DNA of 64,000 nt, from the NCBI GenBank assembly GCA_018401695.1, contig JAGYKD010000001.1, positions 189,651 to 253,650 on the forward strand, read 5' to 3'. The stretch comes from Flavobacteriales bacterium. GTDB lineage: Bacteria; Bacteroidota; Bacteroidia; CAIKAF01. How positions within the stretch are numbered: position 1 is the first letter of the stretch; the number at the start of each line of letters is the position of its first letter. The notes under the pieces were generated by a model, which saw only the letters and a program-made list of their open reading frames with translations, was not told the DNA's origin and searched no databases. Of the stretch, positions 53,041-60,866 are shown in pieces. The position numbers and the translations under genes were made by a program.

Positions 53041-54024
53041 ATGGTGTTTCAGGAATATCAAGAACGAATCTTTGCGATTGAAAGCGAAGAAGACTTTGAG
53101 GGGCTGTGCATGGAGGCCTTTGTCTATCAGGCACGGAATGTTTCTGTCTATTCTGATTTCCTAAAAGCCCTTAACATAAACCCAGCCACGGTTTGCCAAA
53201 GTAGCCAAATTCCATTTTTGCCCATTGAGTGCTTCCGGGTACATGAAGTGTACGATGCAGGGCCACAGCCAGAGCTATGGTTCGAAAGTAGCGGGACCAC
53301 CAAGCAAATACCAAGCCGTCATTTTGTCCGGAAGCCCGAGTTTTATGACCGCTCCTTTATGGCAGCCTTTGAACGGTTTGTTGGCAAACCCGAAGATATG
53401 GCTATTTTGGCGCTGCTGCCCAGCTATATGGAAAGGCCAAGGGCCAGCTTGCTCTACATGGCCTCTGAATTAATCCGCAGAAGTGGGCATGCCGCCAGTG
53501 GTTTTTATCCAGAAGCCAATGCTCTATTTTTACACCATGTACACCAAATACACAACCGGCAAATTCCGCATTTAATTTTAGGGGTAAGTTTTGCATTATT
53601 GGACTGGGCCGAACAGCACCCTATGCCTATGCCCGGATTGCGCATTATGGAAACCGGAGGCATGAAGGGGCGACGCAAAGAATTGGTGCGCGAAGCACTG
53701 CATCAAAAACTACAACAAGCTTTTCATGTGCGCGAGGTTTGGTCGGAATACGGCATGACCGAATTGCTGTCTCAGGCTTATGCCAAAAAGGAAGGCCATT
53801 TTGAATGTCCGCCTTGGATGAAAGTGGTGTTGAGGGATCCGGGCGACCCCTTTTTGTATGGGGTAGCCTCGGGAGGTATCAACGTCATTGATTTAGCCAA
53901 CATCCACAGCTGTTGTTTTATTGCCACCCAAGATTTGGGGCGGCGCCAAAAAAATGGCCAAGTAGAAATACTTGGCCGGTTTGATGCATCAGAATTACGG
54001 GGGTGTAATTTAATGGTGCGTTAA
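53041..54024 (+). CDS. LuxE-like acyl-protein synthetase / acyltransferase
   Basis: 327 residues of the LuxE family. The ATP-binding signature is LWFESSGTTKQIPSRHF (compare SGTTG-type loops of the adenylate-forming superfamily), followed by AILALLPSYMERPRASLLYM and METGGMKGRR, then VWSEYGMTELLSQAY, which resembles the C-terminal motif of acyl-CoA synthetases. LuxE activates fatty acids as acyl-AMP and passes them to a protein thiol. No lux genes are present, so the role here is unknown. Confidence 0.85.
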   Translation: MVFQEYQERIFAIESEEDFEGLCMEAFVYQARNVSVYSDFLKALNINPATVCQSSQIPFLPIECFRVHEVYDAGPQPELWFESSGTTKQIPSRHFVRKPEFYDRSFMAAFERFVGKPEDMAILALLPSYMERPRASLLYMASELIRRSGHAASGFYPEANALFLHHVHQIHNRQIPHLILGVSFALLDWAEQHPMPMPGLRIMETGGMKGRRKELVREALHQKLQQAFHVREVWSEYGMTELLSQAYAKKEGHFECPPWMKVVLRDPGDPFLYGVASGGINVIDLANIHSCCFIATQDLGRRQKNGQVEILGRFDASELRGCNLMVR

Positions 54025-54028
54025 AATG

Positions 54029-54712
54029 CTATTCGATTTTACCGGTAGAGTTGCAGATGAAGTCGTCAGAGACTATAGGTTGAATGCCTTGCCCTCCGGA
54101 AATCACCTCGAATTTATCGATTTTAATACCTAAAAGTCCAGGAGAAACGGAAAGGGAATCAAGGGTTCCAAACCTAAATCCAATGCGGGTGGGACGCGCG
54201 CGGTAGTTTCGAATGATTTGGGCGGTGTCTAAACCGGCCACCGCACGAATTCGTATGGTATTTCCGGTGCGACGTACACTAAATTGGCCATCTATGGCGT
54301 TGGTTTGGCTGTAGATGGTATCGGTTACCGTTGCAACCGCCATGAGCCGGTTATTCATAATGGCAGCCATTACAATGGAAGTATCCAAAATGGTATCGGG
54401 CACCGTGGGGTCGTAAAGTACCAAGCCGGCAAAAGCCAAGGAGTCGGAACTATTTGGTCTGCTGAAATTGGAAAAGTCGGTTAAGAAGTTGAAATCACCG
54501 CTTACGGTGGTTTGGTACACCTCCGCTACCAGGCCGGACGCATCGTCCACCTGCATACTGAGTTGATTTTTGACGGTATCTACCTCAATTTTTGATGAAG
54601 TATTGCGTTGAAGGATGAACCAATTTTTTTCGCAGGAGGCCTCGTTGTCGTCGCAAGAAGCGAAGAAAAGAACGAAAGAGGAAAAAATCAGGGCTATGGG
54701 TACGTATTTCAT
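54029..54712 (-). CDS. Lipoprotein of unknown function
   Basis: 227 residues. The lipoprotein signal ends at lipobox FASC (Cys about residue 20). The mature part is beta-rich with repeats of short polar strands. It contains FILQRNTSSKIEVDTVKNQL and GNTIRIRAVAGLDTAQII. It may be a beta-sandwich domain. The start at 54712 follows a TATATTTG box (54733-54740). Its stop lies 4 bases from the LuxE-like stop. Confidence 0.65.
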   Translation of the reverse strand: MKYVPIALIFSSFVLFFASCDDNEASCEKNWFILQRNTSSKIEVDTVKNQLSMQVDDASGLVAEVYQTTVSGDFNFLTDFSNFSRPNSSDSLAFAGLVLYDPTVPDTILDTSIVMAAIMNNRLMAVATVTDTIYSQTNAIDGQFSVRRTGNTIRIRAVAGLDTAQIIRNYRARPTRIGFRFGTLDSLSVSPGLLGIKIDKFEVISGGQGIQPIVSDDFICNSTGKIE

Positions 54713-54732
54713 GGCGTGGTTTAATCTCTTAA

Positions 54733-54740
54733 CAAATATA
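54733..54740 (-). promoter_or_regulatory. -7 box TATATTTG before the lipoprotein gene
   Basis: TAnnTTTG on the minus strand, 20 bases before the ATG at 54712. Confidence 0.45.
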
Positions 54741-54795
54741 GTTTTATTTAATGAAACGTACATGCAAGGTTTAAGATTGCCTTACCTAAAAGGAC

Positions 54796-55386
54796 TCACC
54801 TGTAAAAACCCATTTCCTCTGCATAAGACCAGGCGGGCTCAGGCATAAAATGGCGCAAATCTTTTCCTGCTTTAATGCCTGCTCGAATAAAACTACTTGA
54901 CACTTCTATATGAGGAGCTTTAACAAAGCGCACGGAAGCATGTTCTTTCCATTTTCCAGCATCAAAGCCCGGACGTGGATATACCAACAACTCCGTGTAT
55001 TTGAGCAAATACTCGTAGTTTTTCCAGCGGTCAAATCCGGCCAAGTTGTCTTCTCCCATAATAAGGGCAAAGGCCTTATCCGGAAATTTTTGGAGCAATG
55101 TTTTAATGGTATAGGCGGTAAAATTGGGTTGCGGTAAGTAAAACTCAATGTCGGAGGCTTTAAAGCGCAAATCGTTGCCAATGGCTCGGTGCACCATTTC
55201 CAGACGCTGTCGGTCCGGGAGCATGGATTGCTTTTGTTTAAAAGGGCTTTGGGGAGTAACTACAAACCATAATCCGTCAAGGTTTGCATAGCTTACCAAA
55301 TAATTCGCCACCGCCATATGCCCAATATGAATGGGATTAAAGGTGCCAAAATATAGTCCTATGGTTTGCTTACCCTGCGCCATCAT
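54796..55386 (-). CDS. nadD: Nicotinate-nucleotide adenylyltransferase NadD
   Basis: 196-residue nucleotidyltransferase for NAD synthesis. The N-terminal nucleotide-binding motif is GTFNPIHIGHM with its HxGH. The C-terminal SSSFIRAGIKAG fits the S/T-x-x-R signature. It adenylates nicotinate mononucleotide. The ATG at 55386 overlaps the stop of the upstream SPOR gene as ATGA. Confidence 0.93.
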   Translation of the reverse strand: MMAQGKQTIGLYFGTFNPIHIGHMAVANYLVSYANLDGLWFVVTPQSPFKQKQSMLPDRQRLEMVHRAIGNDLRFKASDIEFYLPQPNFTAYTIKTLLQKFPDKAFALIMGEDNLAGFDRWKNYEYLLKYTELLVYPRPGFDAGKWKEHASVRFVKAPHIEVSSSFIRAGIKAGKDLRHFMPEPAWSYAEEMGFYR

Positions 55387-55805
55387 GGTTCCTCCCAAGG
55401 CTTCACTTCATCGATTACCACATAGGCCTGAGGAAACATCCCTTTAATTTGTTGACGAAACAAGGTTGCGTCCAATGCGGTCGTAAAATCGCCCACCCTG
55501 AGTTTCCAATTTGGAGCTTCCCATTTTTCGTAAATGGGCCAGTTGGGATATACCTGCAAAAACTGTTTGCGCATACGATGCAGTTCTTCCCGAGCATCGG
55601 TCCCGTTTAAACTTACCAATTGCACCCTAAACCCTTTGGTCTTTTCGTTTTTCCGTGTTTCGTGCCATTGCATATACTGGCTTTTGAGCCCGGGTTCCCA
55701 GTAAACCTGCACCACCGAACTATCGTTTGCAGAGTTGGACGCGCTTTGTGCACATAGCAAAGCCAAGGGAGCCCAACAAATTCCAAAGAGGAGTAAGATT
55801 CGCAT
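55383..55805 (-). CDS. Exported SPOR-domain protein
   Basis: 140 residues. A signal peptide ends LCAQ (about residue 20). The C-terminal part is a SPOR domain: KGFRVQLVSLNGTDAREELH, then WKLRVGDFTTALDATLFRQQ. SPOR domains bind denuded peptidoglycan at division or cell-wall sites. It is a periplasmic protein. The start at 55805 is the Met directly before the hydrophobic signal. Confidence 0.78.
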   Translation of the reverse strand: MRILLLFGICWAPLALLCAQSASNSANDSSVVQVYWEPGLKSQYMQWHETRKNEKTKGFRVQLVSLNGTDAREELHRMRKQFLQVYPNWPIYEKWEAPNWKLRVGDFTTALDATLFRQQIKGMFPQAYVVIDEVKPWEEP

Positions 55806-55982
55806 AGCACAAAATAACCACAAAAATCTTGCCGATGCTAAGCTTAGACCCTTCATTCCTTGCAGAATTAATCAATTTTCTCTCCCATTCAATCTCCCAT
55901 CGAGTGGGCTAAAAGCAAGCCTCCAACCAATAAAAACCAACATTCAAGGATACAAAACCTACCTTAAATACATGCGCTGTTC

Positions 55983-55990
55983 TATCTTTG
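55983..55990 (+). promoter_or_regulatory. -7 box TATCTTTG near the glycosyltransferase start
   Basis: TAnnTTTG. Its last three bases are the TTG that could be read as start codon 55988, so the true start is probably the later TTG at 56003. Confidence 0.5.
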
Positions 55991-56002
55991 AAAAAAAAAT
56001 CC

Positions 56003-56743
56003 TTGAGCATAGCCCTTGTAATTATTCCTACCTACAACGAAATCGAAAACATCCATGCGATGGTGCACAAGGTCATGAGCCTTCCCTCCCGCTTGGAATT
56101 GTTGGTGGTAGACGACAACTCCCCCGATGGCACAGGAAAACAAGTTCAATTGCTTCAAAAAGAATATCCCGACCGACTTCACCTACTCAGCAGAAAAGGT
56201 AAAGAGGGGCTGGGAAAAGCCTACATAGCAGGCTTTGAATGGGCATTAAACCATGGCGCAGAATTTATTTTTGAAATGGATTGCGATTTTTCACATAATC
56301 CCGAGGATTTAGAACGCCTACTCGAAGCTTGCCGGGATCAAGGCGCAGATTTGGCCATAGGCTCGCGGTACGTGACCGGTGTAAATGTGGTGAACTGGCC
56401 TATAGGACGCGTATTGATGTCCTATTATGCCTCCGTATATGTTCGATTAATTACTGGCCTGAATGTGAGAGATGCTACTGCCGGCTTTAAATGCTACCGC
56501 CGAAAGGTGCTTGAATCCATCCGTCTCGACCATATTCGATTTAAAGGCTATGCATTTCAAATCGAACTCAAATATGTAGCCTGGAAGCTGGGGTTTACTC
56601 TAAAAGAAGTACCCATCATTTTTACCGACCGGCAAAAAGGCAGCTCCAAAATTTCCGGAGGGATTGTAAAAGAAGCGGTATGGGGGGTAATTGCCCTTAG
56701 GTTCAGCAATATAAAAAAATACCTAAAACAGAATCAGCCATGA
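56003..56743 (+). CDS. Polyprenol-phosphate mannosyltransferase-like GT2 family enzyme
   Basis: 246 residues, family 2 glycosyltransferase. It has VVDDNSPDGT, the DxD-type EMDCDFSHNPED and the GSRYVTG motif of dolichyl-phosphate mannose synthases. It lacks extra C-terminal membrane helices, like the soluble one-domain type. It would transfer a sugar (mannose) to polyprenyl phosphate. No ATG is near the conserved N-terminus; TTG 56003 fits the family length. It overlaps pyrC by 4 bases (ATGA). Confidence 0.85.
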   Translation: MSIALVIIPTYNEIENIHAMVHKVMSLPSRLELLVVDDNSPDGTGKQVQLLQKEYPDRLHLLSRKGKEGLGKAYIAGFEWALNHGAEFIFEMDCDFSHNPEDLERLLEACRDQGADLAIGSRYVTGVNVVNWPIGRVLMSYYASVYVRLITGLNVRDATAGFKCYRRKVLESIRLDHIRFKGYAFQIELKYVAWKLGFTLKEVPIIFTDRQKGSSKISGGIVKEAVWGVIALRFSNIKKYLKQNQP

Positions 56744-58095
56744 AGCGCAGCTTGATTCAAGGTGGCCTGCTTTTCTCGGAAAAAGGCCGTCTGGAAGCAG
56801 ATATCCTTATTGAAGGCGAAAAAATTTCCAAAATCCTTCCCAGGCCTTACCAAGATGATTCCTTGCCTTCAAACTACGACGCGATCAATGCTACAGGTAA
56901 ATGGATATTTCCCGGTGTAATTGACGACCAAGTACATTTTAGAGAACCCGGCCTCACCCAAAAAGGCACGCTCCTGAGCGAATCGCGCGCTGCGGTGGCC
57001 GGTGGCATTACTTCTTTTATGGAAATGCCCAATACCAAACCACCTGCCATTAGTCAAGACTTGTTGGCGCAGAAATACGCCAAAGCCGCCGAAGGTCTCC
57101 CTGCCAATTACTCCTTTTACATGGGAACCTCTAATGACAACCTCTCCGAAATTCTAAAAACCAATCTGGACGAGGTCTGCGGCCTCAAAATATTCATGGG
57201 CTCTTCGACCGGCAATATGTTGGTCGACAAAAAAGACACACTTGAGGCGATTTTTAAAGAGTTCCCCGGCATCATTGCTCTCCACTGCGAAGACGAACAA
57301 CGAATTCGCGAACGCACCGCCGAGTTCAAACACAAATTCGGCGAAAATGCCCCCATGCACATCCACCCCGAAGTCCGTGATACCGAAGCCTGCTTCCGAT
57401 CTTCTTCACTTGCCGTAGAAATGGCTGCAAAATTTGGTACACGCATCCATATCCTACACATCTCCACCGCCAAAGAAACCCAACTGTTTGAGGCAGCCCC
57501 CCTAGAAAAAAAGCGAATCACCTCCGAAGCCTGTCTTCACCACCTTTGGTTTACCGATGCCGAATACCACAGCCGAGGAGCATTTATTAAATGGAACCCC
57601 GCTGTCAAAAGCTTTGAAGACCGGGCCGCCATACGAGAAGCCCTAATAAAAGACAAAATTGACGTGGTCGCCACCGACCATGCCCCACATACCTTATCAG
57701 AAAAAAAGCAGGGCTACTTTGAATGCCCCAGCGGAGGCCCCATGGTGCAGCATAACTTGGTGGCCATGCTCGAAATGAGCCTTGACGGCTGGATTAGCCC
57801 GGAAAAAATAGTTCAGAAAATGTGCCACAACCCGGCACGCTTGTTTGGAGTTGTAGACCGTGGATTTCTTGAACCCGGTTATTTTGCGGACCTCGTGCTC
57901 ATTGAACCCGAATCTACCTGGCAGGTAACCCGACGAAACCTCCTGTACCATTGCGGTTGGAGCCCGCTCGAAGGACAGTGGTTCAGGCACCGCATTGCAG
58001 GTACCTGGGTCAACGGAACCATGGTATACGACGGCGAACAACTCACCAACCACCTGCCCGGCAAACGTCTGCATTTTTCCGGGAACCGCCGCTAA
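56740..58095 (+). CDS. pyrC: Dihydroorotase
   Basis: 451 residues, amidohydrolase of pyrimidine synthesis that cyclises carbamoyl-aspartate. The metal site starts IDDQVHFREPGLTQKG, where the first His of the usual HxH pair is Gln, a pattern I associate with Bacteroidota enzymes. Other motifs are TSFMEMPNTKP, ALHCEDE, HILHISTAKE and VATDHAPHTL with the catalytic Asp. Start overlaps the glycosyltransferase stop. Confidence 0.9.
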   Translation: MKRSLIQGGLLFSEKGRLEADILIEGEKISKILPRPYQDDSLPSNYDAINATGKWIFPGVIDDQVHFREPGLTQKGTLLSESRAAVAGGITSFMEMPNTKPPAISQDLLAQKYAKAAEGLPANYSFYMGTSNDNLSEILKTNLDEVCGLKIFMGSSTGNMLVDKKDTLEAIFKEFPGIIALHCEDEQRIRERTAEFKHKFGENAPMHIHPEVRDTEACFRSSSLAVEMAAKFGTRIHILHISTAKETQLFEAAPLEKKRITSEACLHHLWFTDAEYHSRGAFIKWNPAVKSFEDRAAIREALIKDKIDVVATDHAPHTLSEKKQGYFECPSGGPMVQHNLVAMLEMSLDGWISPEKIVQKMCHNPARLFGVVDRGFLEPGYFADLVLIEPESTWQVTRRNLLYHCGWSPLEGQWFRHRIAGTWVNGTMVYDGEQLTNHLPGKRLHFSGNRR

Positions 58096-58127
58096 CCAAA
58101 AAACTTGCTTTTGGCTTTGCCTTGAAA

Positions 58128-58135
58128 TACCTTTG
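58128..58135 (+). promoter_or_regulatory. -7 box TACCTTTG before the bacilliredoxin gene
   Basis: TAnnTTTG, 23 bases before the ATG. A TTGC at 58104-58107 is 20 bases upstream of it, near where a -33 element would be. Confidence 0.5.
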
Positions 58136-58158
58136 CAAGTGTTCAAATATCATATATT

Positions 58159-58572
58159 ATGTATCCCAACGAAATCGTTGTTCCTTGCCGAGAGGAACTT
58201 ACCAATAATGGCTTTAGCTCTCTTGAAACTCCGGAGGCGGTTACCGAAGCCATCGAAAACACCAAAGGCTTGCACCTGGTGGTGGTAAACTCTGTATGCG
58301 GATGTGCGGCACGCGGAGCCAGACCCGGGGTAATTAACAGCCTGCAAAACAACAAAAAACCTGCAGCGTTAAGCACCGTTTTTGCCGGAGTCGACGCTCC
58401 TGCCGTCGAAAAAGCCCGCGAATATTTCCTTCCCTACCCTCCTTCATCGCCCAGTATTGCTTTGTTTAAGGACGGCAAACTGGTGCATTTTGTAGAGCGT
58501 TTCCAAATCGAAAGCGCCACCGACGAAATGCTCACCAATCATTTGAAAGCTGTTTTCGACGAATTGGGATAA
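58159..58572 (+). CDS. Bacilliredoxin (BrxA/BrxB family, YphP/YqiW type)
   Basis: 137 residues, thioredoxin-like fold. The active site is C47-G-C49 (VVNSVCGCAARGARP), the CGC motif of bacilliredoxins. They remove bacillithiol from proteins after oxidative stress. Residues PGVINSLQNNKKPAALSTVF and SPSIALFKDGKLVHF complete the family pattern. Repeat F begins 8 bases after its stop. Confidence 0.92.
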   Translation: MYPNEIVVPCREELTNNGFSSLETPEAVTEAIENTKGLHLVVVNSVCGCAARGARPGVINSLQNNKKPAALSTVFAGVDAPAVEKAREYFLPYPPSSPSIALFKDGKLVHFVERFQIESATDEMLTNHLKAVFDELG

Positions 58573-58580
58573 GATACGTT

Positions 58581-58731
58581 GGGCGCCTTTTCCGGTGCGC
58601 CCTTCAAGTCCTCCTTGCAAGCTCATTGCCGCTAAAGGGTGCGTGGGCTATCCCGAAGCTTCGGGATAGCCTCCGCCCCTCAAGCGGCACTAGAGCCTGC
58701 AAGTCCGGGCTTTCCGTTTGCCCCGGGGCGC
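58581..58731 (+). repeat. Dispersed folded intergenic element, copy F
   Basis: Starts 8 bases after the bacilliredoxin stop, same orientation. The closing pair is GCGCC (58583-58587) with GGCGC (58727-58731). The stem is 58617-58633 with 58683-58700. The apical part is a perfect 26-base palindrome at 58646-58671 (GGCTATCCCGAAG and its complement). The 5' module contains CTTCAAGTCCTCC and the 3' module CGGGCTTTCCGTTTGCCCCG. Confidence 0.8.
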
Positions 58732-58817
58732 TGTCTTCCAAAAAAAGATCCGTGCAAGCCAAGCAACAAAAACACAAAACAATTTCGTAGTTGAGTAGCC
58801 GAGTGGCCATGCCTTGC

Positions 58818-59801
58818 TCAGGCAGGCAAGGAACCGAAGCCCAATTTCGCTCTTACTCTGACCAAAACCTGTTGCAAAATGGGTCGAGCACGAGAAGCTC
58901 CTTCTGCCAAAATGGCCTCTAGCTCCTCAGGATGTTCCATAAGGTGTCGGTACCGCTCTCTCGCCTCCGCAAATCGCTCCATTAAGGCATCAAATAATGC
59001 CTGCTTGGCATGGCCATAGCCATAGCCCCCAGCCTCTAAATTTTGCTTCATTTCCAGGGCTCTATCGGCGGAAACAATGCGCGAAAACAGTTGATAAACA
59101 ATACAATTTTCAGCATCCTTAGGATCTTCTAAAGGGGTGCTGTCCGTGGCAATAGCCATCACTACTTTGCGCAAAGACTTTTCGGGCAAAAACACATCAA
59201 TGAAATTGCCGTAACTCTTGCTCATTTTTTGTCCGTCAATGCCGGGAATCACTTCCACATCCTTCTGCACAAAGGCCTCGGGCACAACAAATACATCGCC
59301 ATACCGATGATTAAAGGCACCGGCCAAATCTCTGGTCATTTCCAAATGCTGCCTTTGGTCTTTTCCAACAGGTACCAAATGAGCATCGTAGCCTAAAATA
59401 TCGGCTGCCATAAGCACAGGATAGGTAAACAAACCCGCATTTACATCGGCCAACCGACTCGATTTGTCTTTAAAAGAGTGTGCGTTGGCCAGCATGGGAA
59501 AGGGAGCAAAGCAATTCAGGTACCAGGTCAGCTCGGTAACCTCCGGTAAGTCAGACTGACAGTACAGCCGATTTTTGGAATAATCAAAACCGCAGGCAAC
59601 CCAGGTGGCCGCCACTTGATGCACCCTGTGCCTTCGGTCACCGCCCTCTTTTACGGTGGTAAGCGAATGTAAATCGGCAATAAAAGCAAAAGCCTCATGC
59701 TCCAATTGGTTGCTGAGTTGAACCATGGGTTCAATGGCTCCCAAAATATTGCCCAAGTGGGGCTGATTGGTACTTTGAATACCAGTAAGAATACGCGCCA
59801 T
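58818..59801 (-). CDS. trpS: Tryptophanyl-tRNA synthetase
   Basis: 327 residues, class I synthetase. The HIGH equivalent is QPHLGNILG and the KMSKS motif is QKMSKSYGN. FAFIADLHSLTT and LMAADILGYDAHLVPVGKDQ belong to the tryptophan pocket region. It charges tRNA-Trp. The start at 59801 (MARILTGIQS) is used. It is divergent from the DUF3109 gene. Confidence 0.96.
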   Translation of the reverse strand: MARILTGIQSTNQPHLGNILGAIEPMVQLSNQLEHEAFAFIADLHSLTTVKEGGDRRHRVHQVAATWVACGFDYSKNRLYCQSDLPEVTELTWYLNCFAPFPMLANAHSFKDKSSRLADVNAGLFTYPVLMAADILGYDAHLVPVGKDQRQHLEMTRDLAGAFNHRYGDVFVVPEAFVQKDVEVIPGIDGQKMSKSYGNFIDVFLPEKSLRKVVMAIATDSTPLEDPKDAENCIVYQLFSRIVSADRALEMKQNLEAGGYGYGHAKQALFDALMERFAEARERYRHLMEHPEELEAILAEGASRARPILQQVLVRVRAKLGFGSLPA

Positions 59802-59843
59802 GCGGCAAATTTCGCAAAAATCCCAAAGCCAAGCTTTGGATTG

Positions 59844-59851
59844 TACCTTTG
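59844..59851 (+). promoter_or_regulatory. -7 box TACCTTTG before the DUF3109 gene
   Basis: Perfect TAnnTTTG only 4 bases before the ATG at 59856. Confidence 0.5.
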
Positions 59852-59855
59852 TGGC

Positions 59856-60434
59856 ATGATAGATATAGACGGTGTATGGGTAAGTCCCGATCTTTTCGAG
59901 GAACACTTCCACTGCGATTTATCCCGCTGCAAGGGCGCTTGCTGCGTGGAAGGAGATGCGGGGGCACCCATAGAAGAAACCGAAAAAGCCCATCTGTCAA
60001 AAAATTTGGAGGCTATATTGCCGCTCTTGCCACCATCAGGACAAGAGGCGCTAAGCGAGCAAGGCCCCTGGACCGAAGACCCAACAGACGGAGAAGCGGT
60101 GACCCCTTTGGTTATGGGAAGGCATTGTGCCTATGCCATTTTCAAAGACGGAATTACCCTATGCGGAATGGAAGCGGCTTGGAAAGAAGGTTTGAGCGAC
60201 TTTCGCAAACCCATAAGCTGCCACTTATATCCCATACGCATTCAGAAAATCAAAAGCGGAGATTGCCTACATTACAACCGCTGGTTTATTTGCAGCCCGG
60301 CCTGTGATTGTGGATTACAAAAGAAAATCAAAGTATATGAGTTTTGTCGAGAGGCTTTAGTAAGAAAATACGGAGCCGATTGGTACGGCAAACTAGAGCA
60401 GGCTGCGGCTTGGTGGCTCGAACAAAATATTTGA
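59856..60434 (+). CDS. DUF3109 family cysteine-rich protein
   Basis: 192 residues. The family core is HCDLSRCKGACCVEGDAGAP near the N-terminus, followed by further Cys/His residues in RHCAYAIFKDG and ICSPACDCGL, giving a YkgJ-like metal cluster site. The function is unknown; metal or Fe-S binding is likely. ATG at 59856 preceded by a promoter box. Confidence 0.85.
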   Translation: MIDIDGVWVSPDLFEEHFHCDLSRCKGACCVEGDAGAPIEETEKAHLSKNLEAILPLLPPSGQEALSEQGPWTEDPTDGEAVTPLVMGRHCAYAIFKDGITLCGMEAAWKEGLSDFRKPISCHLYPIRIQKIKSGDCLHYNRWFICSPACDCGLQKKIKVYEFCREALVRKYGADWYGKLEQAAAWWLEQNI

Positions 60435-60866
60435 TTTATATTAAAAGTCTAACTTCTTATTCTTGTCCCAATCATCCGCTGCCAAGAAAGAAAGTAGCAG
60501 GGCTTATCCACGAGGGTTTTAGCCTAAAAATCTTAGGAAATAGCCCTTACAAAATTTTGACCAAAAATATTTAGCAAAGAATGGGCCGCAATCCGCAAAG
60601 CCTGCATTATGCTTTAAACAGGCGGCTGTTAATTTTCATAAAAGCCAACAAAGACAAGGGCTTTACCTTTTCTTAACCCCGACTTAACCATACAAGGTCC
60701 GACCGCCTGTTAATAACTATGCATAAGTGCACAGAACAGGGGTTGGCAAAAAAGAGTTTTTATTCAACTTTTGTAGGGCATTCACACCGATTCTTCTTGG
60801 GAACCCGGCTAGGAACAATCGCAAAGAATCGGATTCATTTATGTATAATCAAAAAATCATTATCCT
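60435..60866. other. AT-rich intergenic region upstream of nrdB
   Basis: 432 bases. It contains an inverted pair AACAGGCGG (60617-60625) and CCGCCTGTT (60703-60711), 77 bases apart, which may be a regulatory signal, and no convincing ORF. A possible promoter before nrdB is not clear. NrdR-type boxes were looked for and not confidently found. Confidence 0.45.

Noticed and set aside
13777-58731. Repeat elements as intrinsic terminators
   Set aside because: Folded but not followed by T-runs; real terminators (26340-26371, 35903-35938) occur right beside two of them.
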